Origin: MED-G105 sp039025235
Lineage (GTDB): Bacteria > Pseudomonadota > Alphaproteobacteria > Caulobacterales > Parvularculaceae
Assembly (NCBI GenBank): GCA_039025235.1
Contig: JBCCOS010000003.1
Coordinates: 186,001 to 250,000 of the forward strand
Length of the DNA: 64,000 nt
Direction of reading: 5' to 3'
Shown: positions 52,484 through 59,628 of the stretch, piece after piece
Numbering within the stretch: position 1 is the stretch's first letter
How the letters are laid out: each line of letters opens with the position of its first letter
Translations under genes and position numbers: made by a program
The notes under the pieces: model-generated
What the model saw: only the letters and a program-made list of their open reading frames with translations
What the model was told of the DNA's origin: nothing
Database searches by the model: none

Positions 52484-52635
52484 CGCTGGTCTCCGCGTTT
52501 TTCTGAGCTATCCTGGTTTTGACCCGCCAAATTCGCCGCAAACGGACGGATAACTGAACGGGCATTGATGAAACACCCTAGAAGAAGCAGGAAGGTCATG
52601 CCCTGATTACGGTTTATCGGTGCATTTCGTTTCAT
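52480..52635 (-). CDS. Leucine-rich small ORF coupled to leuA
   Basis: 51 codons from the ATG at 52635, preceded by a perfect GGAGG with 7-nt spacing. The product begins MKRNAPINRNQGMTF followed by LLLLG (Leu codons 16-19: CTG CTT CTT CTA) and GCFINARSVIRPF. Its TGA overlaps the leuA ATG as ATGA. It lies between the attenuator terminator and leuA. It may be a second leader peptide that couples leuA translation to leucyl-tRNA supply; this is inference. Alternatively it is an independent microprotein. Confidence 0.7.
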   Translation of the reverse strand: MKRNAPINRNQGMTFLLLLGCFINARSVIRPFAANLAGQNQDSSEKRGDQR

Positions 52636-52690
52636 TTCGCTTCCTCCTGATTGTCGTTTCAAATACTATTTTAGGTTTAGCCAATAAAAA

Positions 52691-52711
52691 AGCCGCTTCG
52701 TTGAAGCGGCT
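52691..52711 (-). terminator. Rho-independent terminator of the leu attenuator
   Basis: On the minus strand the stem AGCCGCTTC/GAAGCGGCT (9 bp, loop of 3) is followed by a run of six T residues. It stands 29 nt after the leader peptide stop and 56 nt before the coupled small ORF. One arm can alternatively pair with 52756-52763. Confidence 0.88.
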
Positions 52712-52763
52712 CGATGATGTTTCCCTAGTGAGTGTTGCTTTATCGCATGGGAAGCCGAGCCGC
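52706..52763 (-). promoter_or_regulatory. Antiterminator pairing of the leu attenuator
   Basis: The minus-strand octamer gcggctcg at 52756-52763 is perfectly complementary to cgagccgc at 52706-52713, the 5' arm of the terminator. The two structures exclude each other. A further hairpin over the leucine codons (52780-52799, cttaga with tctaag) fits a pause structure. This is the arrangement expected for ribosome-controlled attenuation. Confidence 0.8.
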
Positions 52764-52889
52764 GAATGTTACGTCGCTGCTTAGAAGGAGACCTCTAAGA
52801 AGGAGGAGTGGGCAGAAACCGTCCGTGCCACCCGCTATTCGCGATGTTCGGCGTCTTTCACTCAACAAAGCTCGAAATTTTCTAATCAT
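52740..52889 (-). CDS. leuL: leu operon leader peptide
   Basis: 49 codons from the ATG at 52889, with GGAA a few bases upstream. The product is MIRKFRALLSERRRTSR, then CPLLLLRGLLLSS, ending ARLPMR. Seven of nine consecutive codons (28-36) specify leucine, with CTC and CTT common. It ends just ahead of the terminator at 52691-52711. Ribosome stalling at the Leu run when charged leucyl-tRNA is scarce would favour the antiterminator and allow leuA transcription. The leader role is inferred from structure and is strong; the exact start codon is less certain. Confidence 0.85.
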   Translation of the reverse strand: MIRKFRALLSERRRTSRIAGGTDGFCPLLLLRGLLLSSDVTFAARLPMR

Positions 52890-52941
52890 GTATTCCGATT
52901 AGCACGCAAAGGTTAAAAATCAAGGCCCGAAAAGGATTAGG

Positions 52942-52947
52942 CGTCAA
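52942..52947 (-). promoter_or_regulatory. Possible -35 of the leu leader promoter
   Basis: The minus strand reads TTGACG here, about 55 nt before the leader ATG. A -10 at the proper distance is poor (around TTGATT). Tentative. Confidence 0.3.
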
Positions 52948-53178
52948 ATTTTGCACTCAGCCCATAATTCTGGAGCGCTTCGCCGATAAGTGTGATTTCG
53001 GATCAAATGAGACCACGCAATTGCTTTCTTTCTTTGTGTTTACGCGCTTTCAAGCGGCGAACCACTTCACAAGTGGCCGGAAGCGCTTGCGGTGCACAAT
53101 TATGGTGTCGATGGGTTGTGCATTGTTCGTGTTCAATGCAAACACTGCCCGGAAGAATGAGACCGAAGAGGGGGTACC

Positions 53179-53586
53179 GTGAAAGTTTCGACGCTAGAAG
53201 AACTTCAGGATATGATCGATATTACGCCATTCCACCGGTGGCTTAAACTACAAGCTGAAGCCCTTAATAAAGAAACGGGCCAACTGACGCTTAGCGCCCC
53301 CATCCGTGAGAATGCCGAACAGTATGTTGGTTCTGGAAAGGCGCATGGCGGTGTTATCGCGGCAATTATCGACACGACGGCCGCCTACGCCTGTTTCATT
53401 TCGCTCGACCGCGTTGTGTCGACCATCAATCTTCGGGTGGATTATCTACGTCCCGCGTTGGGGGAACGTTTAGAAGCCACGTCCCGTGTCCAGCGTCTTG
53501 GTCGATCAATCGGTGTGATCGATGTTGAGGTTCGTTCCGGCGACAAATTAGTGGCAATTGGCCGGACCGATTTTTCCGTTGTTTAG
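53179..53586 (+). CDS. PaaI-like hotdog thioesterase
   Basis: 135 residues beginning with GTG at 53179; GAGGGGG lies about 8 nt before it. Hotdog fold: HGGVIAAIIDTTAAYACF (catalytic region, about 57-73), TINLRVDYLRPALGERLEATSRV and VAIGRTDFSVV at the end. The family hydrolyses aromatic or medium-chain acyl-CoA; the substrate here is not known. The gap before it (52890-53178) holds the leu promoter and a copy of the gcgcttcgccgataagtgtg motif at 52976. Confidence 0.85.
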   Translation: MKVSTLEELQDMIDITPFHRWLKLQAEALNKETGQLTLSAPIRENAEQYVGSGKAHGGVIAAIIDTTAAYACFISLDRVVSTINLRVDYLRPALGERLEATSRVQRLGRSIGVIDVEVRSGDKLVAIGRTDFSVV

Positions 53587-53605
53587 TGCGTTTTCAGGCC
53601 CAAGG

Positions 53606-53716
53606 TCTTTCCAAGCCAAGTGTGTGCGGTTGCCCGCCCGTTTGGTCATTGGCGCAAACGCGTCAAAAAAACACGTAAAACAATTAAAACGTCGCCTCTA
53701 TTCCAACTGAGACGGT
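53606..53716 (-). repeat. Degenerate dispersed repeat, inverted copy
   Basis: Begins tctttccaagccaagtgtgt and later gtcgcctctattccaactga. It recalls the family ends, with an altered middle. Confidence 0.6.
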
Positions 53717-53807
53717 GATTCTTTTGGGGGTAATCCTAATAGAATAATGTGCGATGACAGTAGCTATAACATTTTGTGACGCTGCTTTTAATGTGAAGAT
53801 AGGGTCG

Positions 53808-53889
53808 CGGTCTCGCCCGGTCCGGGCGCACCAGGCAAGACCGCTAAAGCGCTTCTTGTGTGAAGATGGACGAGCGAGAAGCGCTTTTT
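53808..53889 (+). ncRNA. Candidate small RNA ending in a terminator
   Basis: A hairpin with outer stem CGGTCT/AGACCG (53808-53813 and 53838-53843) and an inner GC-rich inverted repeat (53814-53828) is followed directly by a perfect 11-bp stem AAAGCGCTTCT/AGAAGCGCTTT (53846-53856 and 53877-53887) and TTTTT. It lies between convergent genes, 220 bp after the PaaI stop. A promoter is only vaguely visible upstream (TAATGT near 53743). It could be a small RNA or just the PaaI terminator. Confidence 0.4.
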
Positions 53890-54023
53890 ACGTCAAGACG
53901 ATAAGCATTCGGGAAGACGTTGCTGATGAAGAACGTTTATCGCTATCGCCTTATTATTATGTTGAATAGCAATAGTGGCCGATAGCTTCAAATTGTGAAA
54001 ACAGAAATATTAATCAAAAAAAC

Positions 54024-54980
54024 CTATCGAACAGTTTTCGTCATCGTGTTCTCAAGTAACGTAATATCTTTGAATTTTCGTCCAACGATGTCGCGAACAA
54101 CACCGCCTATGGTACGATAAGATGTTGCTTTGCCAGCGCTCTTTCGCCAGACCAGTCCAATTGTTCTTGTAATGACGCGGCCCGTCACTTCACGGATAAC
54201 GACTTCACTGCGGGCTTTAATTTCCGAGTGAACGTAGAGTGCCGGAAGAAACGTGACCCCCATGCCCATGCCTGCCATTTGCCTGAGGGCATCCAGGCTG
54301 GTTCCTTCGTAATCGCGTAACAGGGTCGCGCCAAAAGCATCGCACAGATCCTTGACCTGATCATGGAGATGGTAATTCGGGCTAAGCGAGAGAACTTCAA
54401 GGTCTTTAAGGGCGTCTACGGTGATCGTTTCTCGCTCGGCAAGGGGATGATCTACGGCAAAAGCGAGATATAATGGCTCACGGAATACTTCAAACGCCAC
54501 GTGTTCGGAACTCATGACGGGCATTTGGGTGAGGACAACATCGTGGAGGCCCCGCGCTAGTTCGTGTTCTAGGTCGCGCGCAGGCGTTTCGCGCACATAA
54601 AGATTGAGTTCCTTGTGCTCTTTGTGAAGAGCGGCAACCACATGAGGTAAAAGATAGGGCCCAAGCGTCGGAGATGTGCCAAGACGGATAGTACCCACAA
54701 GTCCCCTTTGGGCGCCAGCAGCGAGGTCAACGATTCCAATCGCCTCATCGCTAATGCGGCGGGCGCGATCGGCGATCTCTCTACCGATTGGCGTGAGTGA
54801 AACGCCTGAACGACTTCGCTCTACAAGGCGAATATTTAAAACCTCTTCAAGATTTTGGATTTGTGCACTTAAGGACGGCTGGCTCACACCGCATCTTTCG
54901 GCTGCCCGGCGAAAGTGTGCCTCATCCTCAACGGCGATTAGACAATTCAGTTGTTTCAGCGTTATCGCAGGCTGTTTCAT
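54024..54980 (-). CDS. OxyR-like LysR family regulator lacking the peroxidatic cysteine
   Basis: 318 residues. LysR-type helix-turn-helix (about 5-65; LKQLNCLIAVEDEAHFRRAAERCGVSQPSLSAQ) and a periplasmic-binding-like effector domain close to OxyR (GTSPTLGPYLLPHVV, LARGLHDVVLTQ, LTRDYEGTSLDALRQMAGMGMGVTFLPALYV-like). In OxyR two cysteines nine residues apart (199 and 208 in E. coli) sense peroxide. Here the first is H204 and only C213 remains. It may sense differently or not sense peroxide. No catalase or peroxiredoxin gene is adjacent. Confidence 0.88.
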   Translation of the reverse strand: MKQPAITLKQLNCLIAVEDEAHFRRAAERCGVSQPSLSAQIQNLEEVLNIRLVERSRSGVSLTPIGREIADRARRISDEAIGIVDLAAGAQRGLVGTIRLGTSPTLGPYLLPHVVAALHKEHKELNLYVRETPARDLEHELARGLHDVVLTQMPVMSSEHVAFEVFREPLYLAFAVDHPLAERETITVDALKDLEVLSLSPNYHLHDQVKDLCDAFGATLLRDYEGTSLDALRQMAGMGMGVTFLPALYVHSEIKARSEVVIREVTGRVITRTIGLVWRKSAGKATSYRTIGGVVRDIVGRKFKDITLLENTMTKTVR

Positions 54981-55434
54981 ATTAAATAGTCATTGTTCCA
55001 CATTCGCCAGTCCAAACGAGATTTCGGCAGACTCGGTCAATCGAATGGACATTGATCCATAGGACAGCGCAGCAACGGGTCATGTCAATAACCCGATCGC
55101 AAAATGAACTTCCATTCTTTATATGGCGATTATCGCTTGCCCCGTCTATTAGCCTTTAGTCGTGCGACCGAACTGCATCGCCTTCCAAAACAATATCAAA
55201 ACAGGGACAAAACTATCTTTACGTTGAACGCTATTGCGTTTCCGCTAAAAGCATTTCGAAATGGCTATTGGGAAAAGAGAAGGGCATTTTTAATGCGAAG
55301 CTGTCGATGCGATTTCGGTTCCATATTCAGAGTGCTGAACACCAACTTTGTTGACGTCCACTGTTCACGTGCTAGCGAATTGTTCCAAAGGCTGACCTGA
55401 GTGAGCCTTGTGGGTGACGACGTCGCATCAGGCA

Positions 55435-55462
55435 AAAAGGTGGGCCTATTTGTCCACCTTTT
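55435..55462. terminator. Hairpin terminator of an unknown transcript
   Basis: Stem AAAAGGTGG (55435-55443) with CCACCTTTT (55454-55462), loop of 10 nt. A- and T-rich flanks allow function on either strand. No well-supported gene ends nearby. Confidence 0.55.
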
Positions 55463-55478
55463 ACGCCGAAATTAGTTT

Positions 55479-55582
55479 GAAAGCGCCTCCGTTTCAATTG
55501 GAATCAGAACGGCGCTTTAAGTTGTTGATTTGACGCATTTCCTTAACGCCAACCGCATACACTTGGCTTGGAAATGCTTTAG
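55479..55582 (+). repeat. Dispersed double-hairpin repeat, consensus copy
   Basis: Reference copy. Hairpin A pairs AAAGCG-cct-CCGTT with AACGG-CGCTTT around a 14-nt loop. A short ttgttgatttgac spacer follows. Hairpin B pairs GCATTTCC-ttaac-GCCAA with TTGGC-tt-GGAAATGC. It ends just before the small gene 55591-55773. Confidence 0.9.
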
Positions 55583-55590
55583 GTTGGTCC

Positions 55591-55773
55591 TTACAAAATG
55601 GTGCGCAATTCTTCTATGGATTGCGCAAGCCAGCGGTCATGTTCATGAAGCTTCGATGCTAGTTTGTTATTCTGCGAGGACGATGTGGTTTCGATGTCAT
55701 CGAGCCAAACGCCAAGCATTTGACGTTGAACAATCAGCCAATCAACGATTAAGCCGTGCTCGCTATAGGTCAT
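55591..55773 (-). CDS. Small hypothetical protein, 60 residues
   Basis: ATG at 55773 with GGAGAAG 3 nt upstream (a further ATG four codons earlier, at 55785, also fits). The product MTYSEHGLIVDWLIVQRQML, then SKLHEHDRWLAQSIEELRTIL looks like two helices, without a membrane segment. Not recognised. It is downstream of a very strong terminator that ends the preceding gene, so it needs its own promoter, perhaps near 55820. Confidence 0.5.
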   Translation of the reverse strand: MTYSEHGLIVDWLIVQRQMLGVWLDDIETTSSSQNNKLASKLHEHDRWLAQSIEELRTIL

Positions 55774-55848
55774 AGTCTTCTCCATTTTCCCTAAGTTGTT
55801 GAACATTTCCGCTAAAGTGATCTCGATTGCGCTGGCAAAGCTGTAAAA

Positions 55849-55875
55849 AAGGGAGGGGGTTCCACCCCCTCCCTT
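55849..55875 (-). terminator. Very strong rho-independent terminator
   Basis: An 11-bp GC-rich stem (aagggaggggg at 55849-55859 with ccccctccctt at 55865-55875) and a 5-nt loop. On the minus strand it is followed by six T residues. It ends the transcript of the 180-residue gene. A second, 7-bp hairpin lies just before it at 55909-55928. Confidence 0.92.
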
Positions 55876-55956
55876 AACCATCCAATGCAGGGCGATAGCC
55901 ATGGATGGATACTCCCCTCCCGGAGTATTTCAGTTGTCCCTTTTGGGCATCATCGC

Positions 55957-56499
55957 TTAAGCGGCCTTAGAAGTTACTCTTGCGTTCGCAAGGACGCGAT
56001 CGGCGATAGCGTGAATCTCAGATAAACGTTCTTTTGGTGTTTCACTGTTCATCAAATACCCAATCAATATTTTTTGAGCCGATGGTATGCGCGCACAACA
56101 AGCCAAACGGTAGGACGTGCACCCCACAGGAGACGCCGCTCCTGCGCATAATTGAAAGAAAAGTCTTTCTGCGACGACCACCGCCTCATCGATCCGTTGA
56201 AGTTGGCTCAGCGCTGTTGCTTTGCCCATGCGCGCATGGAACAGCGCCCTTACGGCACAAACACTGTTAAAGCAGTTGTCATGGGCAAGTTGCGCAAATC
56301 TATCAGCTGCTAGCACTGCCCTTTCATAATGATGAAGCGCATGTGAATAATTCTGTTCTCGCGCAAATCTGCTGCCTGCTCTAATTTCGAAACGCCACTC
56401 TGCTAATGACGTGTGAGCGCCAATCAAATGGACGGATGGTCTCTTCACAGCTGCATCGTGGTTGTGATCGATTGGCGTTACAGAAGCAGCGTGCATCAT
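55957..56499 (-). CDS. Hypothetical protein with TPR-like helices
   Basis: 180 residues with GAGG and A-rich spacing before the ATG pair at 56499/56496. No signal peptide. WRFEIRAGSRFAREQNYSHALHHYERAVLAAD (about 35-66) and a second, looser helical pair (ARMGKATALSQLQRIDEAVVVAERL) look like TPR or SEL1-type helices. It contains seven or more cysteines, four in CAGAASPVGCTSYRLACC. Not assigned to a named family. Its own strong terminator suggests an independently expressed gene. Confidence 0.6.
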   Translation of the reverse strand: MMHAASVTPIDHNHDAAVKRPSVHLIGAHTSLAEWRFEIRAGSRFAREQNYSHALHHYERAVLAADRFAQLAHDNCFNSVCAVRALFHARMGKATALSQLQRIDEAVVVAERLFFQLCAGAASPVGCTSYRLACCARIPSAQKILIGYLMNSETPKERLSEIHAIADRVLANARVTSKAA

Positions 56500-56983
56500 G
56501 AGTTTCCTCGAAACGCGGTTCGCTAAAAAATGAACAAATGATTCAAGTATCTTTATATCGAAAAATAAATGATGTGCAAATAATTATTAGTTGCGAAGAT
56601 ATTTTTTCGGGCTATAGTGTAGGCGGTTGCGTGTTTAGAAAGAGGCGGGGCCGTTACCGTACCCGGCGGCTTTGCCTCTTTCGACGCAACTTCATCGACG
56701 CAACTTCATCAGAGAAATTTTTGTTGCCGCAGTGTTGGCAGGTCGTGTATTTCGACCTCGGAAGTGTGTAGCTCATGCTCATTAAGCTATCACGACATTG
56801 CGACTAATTATTGAATACAGATATGCACATCCATTAACTTGTGCAAAAGATGCATTGAAATCAAACTGACGTTGTTGGCCTATTTTCGCGATTGCTGCGA
56901 GTAACGGCTATGCAACGCCAATCCGCTGGGGCTGATAATCTGGCGAATAGATTGGCGGATCGACTATCGAAAGGAATATCGCG
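56500..56983. other. Gap with inverted repeat and short tandem repeat
   Basis: 484 bp. An inverted repeat gaaagaggc (56638-56646) with gcctctttc (56674-56682) encloses a GC-rich loop with further pairing. Two tandem copies of cgacgcaacttcat follow (56682-56695 and 56696-56709). AT-rich sequence near 56570 and 56800 probably holds the divergent promoters. No gene is seen. Confidence 0.5.
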
Positions 56984-57778
56984 TTGCCATTTGATGAAAC
57001 GAAGCTACCGAAAACAGTCACTGCTGAAGAGGTTCTCTCGGTCCACCATTGGACGGATGATCTGTTTTCATTTCGCTTGACGAGACCTGCAAGTTTCCGC
57101 TTTCGCTCGGGCGAGTTTGTGATGCTTGGCCTTATGGTCGACGAAAAGCCCTTATTGCGCGCCTATTCTGTCGCCTGCCCAGCATGGGACGAAGGCTTGG
57201 ATTTTTATTCTATTAAAGTACAAGATGGTCCGCTTACGTCGCGACTACAGTCAATTAAACCTGGCGACAAAGTTCTGTTAGGGCGTAAGCCGACAGGGAC
57301 CCTTGTGCTAGATGCGCTGTTACCTGGCAAACGCCTTTACTTACTATCCACAGGAACGGGGGCGGCGCCATTTGGAAGTCTTCTGCGTGAGCCAGAAACG
57401 TATGAAAAGTTCGATGAAGTCATTTTTACACATACCTGCCGTCGGGTTGCCGAGCTGCAGTATAGTGAAGATTTGGTAAAAAACCTTTCTGAAGACCCGC
57501 TTGTTGGTGATATCGCTCCGTCGCGTGTCACTTATTATTCGAGCGTAACACGCGATGATTTCCCGAATCAGGGACGAATAACGACTCTCATTGAATCCGG
57601 AAAATTCTTTGATGATATCAAGATGGAAAAATTTGATCCTGACCGAGATCGCGTCATGATTTGTGGTTCAATGCCCATGATCACCGACACAGCTGCGTTA
57701 TGCGAGGCAGCCGGTATGAAAGAAGGCTCAAACGCAGCGCCGGGTGTTTATGTCGTTGAAAAGGCCTTTGCTGGTTAA
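56984..57778 (+). CDS. fpr: Ferredoxin-NADP reductase, bacterial type
   Basis: 264 residues beginning with TTG at 56984 (MPFDETKLPKTVTAEEV), AAAGGA 9 nt upstream; no in-frame ATG is near. FAD-binding domain with RAYSVACP (about 63-70) and DGPLTSRLQ; NADP-binding domain with LLSTGTGAAPFGSLLREP (about 118-135), THTCRRVAELQY and MICGSMPMITD; ends VYVVEKAFAG. It moves electrons between NADPH and ferredoxin or flavodoxin and is often linked to oxidative stress. The next gene is an ABM-fold protein on the same strand. Confidence 0.93.
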   Translation: MPFDETKLPKTVTAEEVLSVHHWTDDLFSFRLTRPASFRFRSGEFVMLGLMVDEKPLLRAYSVACPAWDEGLDFYSIKVQDGPLTSRLQSIKPGDKVLLGRKPTGTLVLDALLPGKRLYLLSTGTGAAPFGSLLREPETYEKFDEVIFTHTCRRVAELQYSEDLVKNLSEDPLVGDIAPSRVTYYSSVTRDDFPNQGRITTLIESGKFFDDIKMEKFDPDRDRVMICGSMPMITDTAALCEAAGMKEGSNAAPGVYVVEKAFAG

Positions 57779-57842
57779 CGCCGAATTAGGTTTTGTTACT
57801 GCCGTCTGAAATATCATCAGTAGTCGAAGGAGAAGAAGCGCG

Positions 57843-58157
57843 ATGTTTATCGCCATGAACCGTTTCAAAATTGCCCTTGGTTCAGAGAAAGCCTTTGAAG
57901 ACGTTTGGGCCAGCCGGGACTCACACCTAAAAGATGTTCCAGGCTTTGAAGAGTTTCATCTTGTTCGTGGTCCGCAAAAAGAAGATCATACTCTATATGC
58001 ATCGCATACGGTGTGGTCGTCGGAGACAGACTTTGAAAACTGGACGAAGTCAGAAGCGTTCCGTGCGGCCCACAAAAATGCTGGCGACAATAGCACCCTT
58101 TATCTTGGGCATCCGGAATTTGAAGGGTTTACGGTCGTGTTAACGACAACGGTCTAA
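57843..58157 (+). CDS. Antibiotic biosynthesis monooxygenase-fold protein (HmoA-like)
   Basis: 104 residues with GGAGA about 10 nt upstream. Dimeric ferredoxin-like ABM fold: MNRFKIALGSEKAFEDVWASR at the start, PGFEEFHLVRGP, then WSSETDFENWTKSEAFRAAHKNA, typical of IsdG/HmoA-type heme-degrading or related enzymes. Heme ligands cannot be confirmed. Its position 64 bp behind fpr suggests shared transcription and perhaps reductant supply (inference). Confidence 0.85.
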   Translation: MFIAMNRFKIALGSEKAFEDVWASRDSHLKDVPGFEEFHLVRGPQKEDHTLYASHTVWSSETDFENWTKSEAFRAAHKNAGDNSTLYLGHPEFEGFTVVLTTTV

Positions 58158-58275
58158 AGTAATTCCAAGCCAAGTGTGTGCTTAAGTTGCTGCTGGGCTA
58201 AGCGTCAGGCCGTGCGTAAAAACGAAGACCTTAAGCGCGCTCCGCGATCCCATTTGAAACAGAGGCGCTTTAACG
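58155..58275 (-). repeat. Degenerate dispersed repeat, inverted copy
   Basis: Begins taaagtaattccaagccaag and ends gaaacagaggcgctttaac, between the convergent ABM and XRE-cupin genes. The middle is expanded relative to the consensus. Confidence 0.6.
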
Positions 58276-58282
58276 CGACGCT

Positions 58283-58867
58283 TTAAAACGAAGGGGGCGT
58301 GCAGGCTGTAATCAGTTCACAGACAGCCGTCCCTTCATTTTTGAACGAGTGCGGTTGATCACTGTTAAAATAATAAGCATCACCAGCCCGCAAGACTTTC
58401 GATTGCCCCGCAACAGTTACTTTCAACTCGCCGCGGATAATAAACCCGCACTCTTCCCCTTCATGGGTAAGGGCGTGTCGTCCGGTATCGGCGCCAGGCT
58501 CATATTTTTCCCACATGAATTGTATCGCTTTTCCTGAAAGGCTGTGTCCTACCTGTTTGTAGGAAACCAACCCTTCCGAGATTTCTGATAATTCTGTCGA
58601 TTTGAAGAAAAGCTTTTCATTGGGGAGCGGAGCATCTTCGTCGAAAAACGCCGATAACGTCATTGGCAAGCCCGACAGTAGTTTTCGCAACGTGCCCACG
58701 GTTGGGTTCAGTTGCCCCTTTTCAATTTGTGAAATCGTAGCATTTGCGACGCCCGATACTTTGCTCAATTGTCTTTGGGATAATCCGAAGGATTGCCGCA
58801 CACGGGCGAGACGCGATCCAAGCAGCTGCGCGTCGTTTGTGTTATCGGATTTATTCCTGGCCATCAT
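58283..58867 (-). CDS. XRE family regulator with cupin domain
   Basis: 194 residues. N-terminal helix-turn-helix (about 15-70; LARVRQSFGLSQRQLSKVSGVANATISQIEKG) and a C-terminal cupin (about 110-185; HEGEECGFIIRGELKVTVAG, GDAYYFNSDQPHSFKNEG). Similar to PuuR and other small-molecule-responsive regulators of amine or amino-acid metabolism. The ligand is unknown. ATG ATG at the start leaves one codon ambiguous. Transcribed away from the putR side. Confidence 0.9.
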   Translation of the reverse strand: MMARNKSDNTNDAQLLGSRLARVRQSFGLSQRQLSKVSGVANATISQIEKGQLNPTVGTLRKLLSGLPMTLSAFFDEDAPLPNEKLFFKSTELSEISEGLVSYKQVGHSLSGKAIQFMWEKYEPGADTGRHALTHEGEECGFIIRGELKVTVAGQSKVLRAGDAYYFNSDQPHSFKNEGTAVCELITACTPPSF

Positions 58868-59079
58868 TTTTGCCGACGTTCATCTGTTGTGTATTGTATA
58901 CTAAACGCTTGTGCCAGACTACCGCAAGGTTAAATACTCTGTTTGGGGATGAATCACCGGCTTCGTCACCTAAAGTCGCAGCGTTTCAAGTGGAATGGCC
59001 AAACGGCTTTAGGTCATTATTTTACTCTGGCGCCGATGAGCGGCGTTTGCTGACGCTACAACGGCACAGTATTTTGCGC

Positions 59080-59172
59080 CCAACCGAAGTGTGTGCGGTT
59101 GGCGTTAAGGAAATGCGTAAAAACAAAGACTTAAAGCGTCGTCCCGATTCCAATTGAAGTGTCGACGCTTTA
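59080..59172 (-). repeat. Dispersed double-hairpin repeat, inverted copy
   Basis: caaccgaagtgtgtgcggtt, then gcgttaaggaaatgcgtaaa, then gattccaattgaagtgtcg, then acgctttag. It overlaps the end of the Lrp-type gene by a few bases. Confidence 0.75.
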
Positions 59173-59628
59173 GCTGTGATCAAGAATGTGTGTTTCTTTA
59201 ACTGATTGCATTGAAACAAATGTGGACGTGCTTGAAACATAAGGGAGTGCGGAGATTTGCTCCCCCAATACTTGCCGATACGCAAAGATATCCGTTGTCC
59301 TTACTTTCAACAGATAGTCGTAATCCGACGCGATCATGTGACATTGCTCAACCTCCGGAATGGCTCTGACGGCACTGTTGAAGGCCTCAAGCGCACTTTT
59401 TGTTGTGCTGGTAAGTTTAACTTCGGTGAAGGCCACGTGCTCTAGGCCAAGCTTTTTCAAATTGAGCTCAGCGCGGAAACCCAGGATGAAACCTTCATTC
59501 TGCAATCGTTTTAGCCGAGCCTGACACGGTGTTTTTGAAAGTCCGACCTGATCCGCCAGCGCCGTCACCGATAGCCGACCGTCTTTTGAAAGGATTGCCA
59601 GAATTTTCTTATCGATGGAATCAATAAT
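59170..59628 (-). CDS. putR: Lrp/AsnC family regulator of putA (PutR-like)
   Basis: About 152 residues. The full winged helix-turn-helix (IDSIDKKILAILSKDGRLS, then VTALADQVGLSKTPCQARLKRLQ) is encoded, but no ATG, GTG or TTG stands upstream of IDKKIL; the frame is open from a TAG at 59664. I place the start at the ATT at 59628, with AAGGG about 10 nt upstream. A GTG at 59568 would remove the first DNA-binding helix. The C-terminal RAM domain (FTEVKLTSTT, then YDYLLKVRTTDIFAYRQVL) is intact. Divergent from putA with about 160 bp between, so it probably activates putA in response to proline, as PutR does in relatives. Confidence 0.8.
   Translation of the reverse strand: MIDSIDKKILAILSKDGRLSVTALADQVGLSKTPCQARLKRLQNEGFILGFRAELNLKKLGLEHVAFTEVKLTSTTKSALEAFNSAVRAIPEVEQCHMIASDYDYLLKVRTTDIFAYRQVLGEQISALPYVSSTSTFVSMQSVKETHILDHS

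Larger units (their letters stand above)
53587..54023. other. Gap between convergent genes with repeat and structured segment
   Basis: 437 bp. It contains a degenerate inverted repeat copy (53606-53716), then a structured segment and terminator at 53808-53889 described separately. The AT-rich end before the OxyR-like stop shows nothing else. Confidence 0.5.
54981..55590. other. Gap upstream of the OxyR-like gene
   Basis: 610 bp with a terminator-like hairpin at 55435-55462 and a full repeat copy at 55479-55582. A 98-codon plus-strand ORF (55104-55400) ends 35 nt before the hairpin but has no ribosome site, no motif and unlikely composition. The hairpin may belong to an unannotated transcript. 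Confidence 0.4.

Noticed and set aside
55104..55400. 98-codon plus-strand ORF before the hairpin at 55435
   Set aside because: Composition looks random, there is no ribosome site and no motif; proximity to the hairpin alone is not enough.
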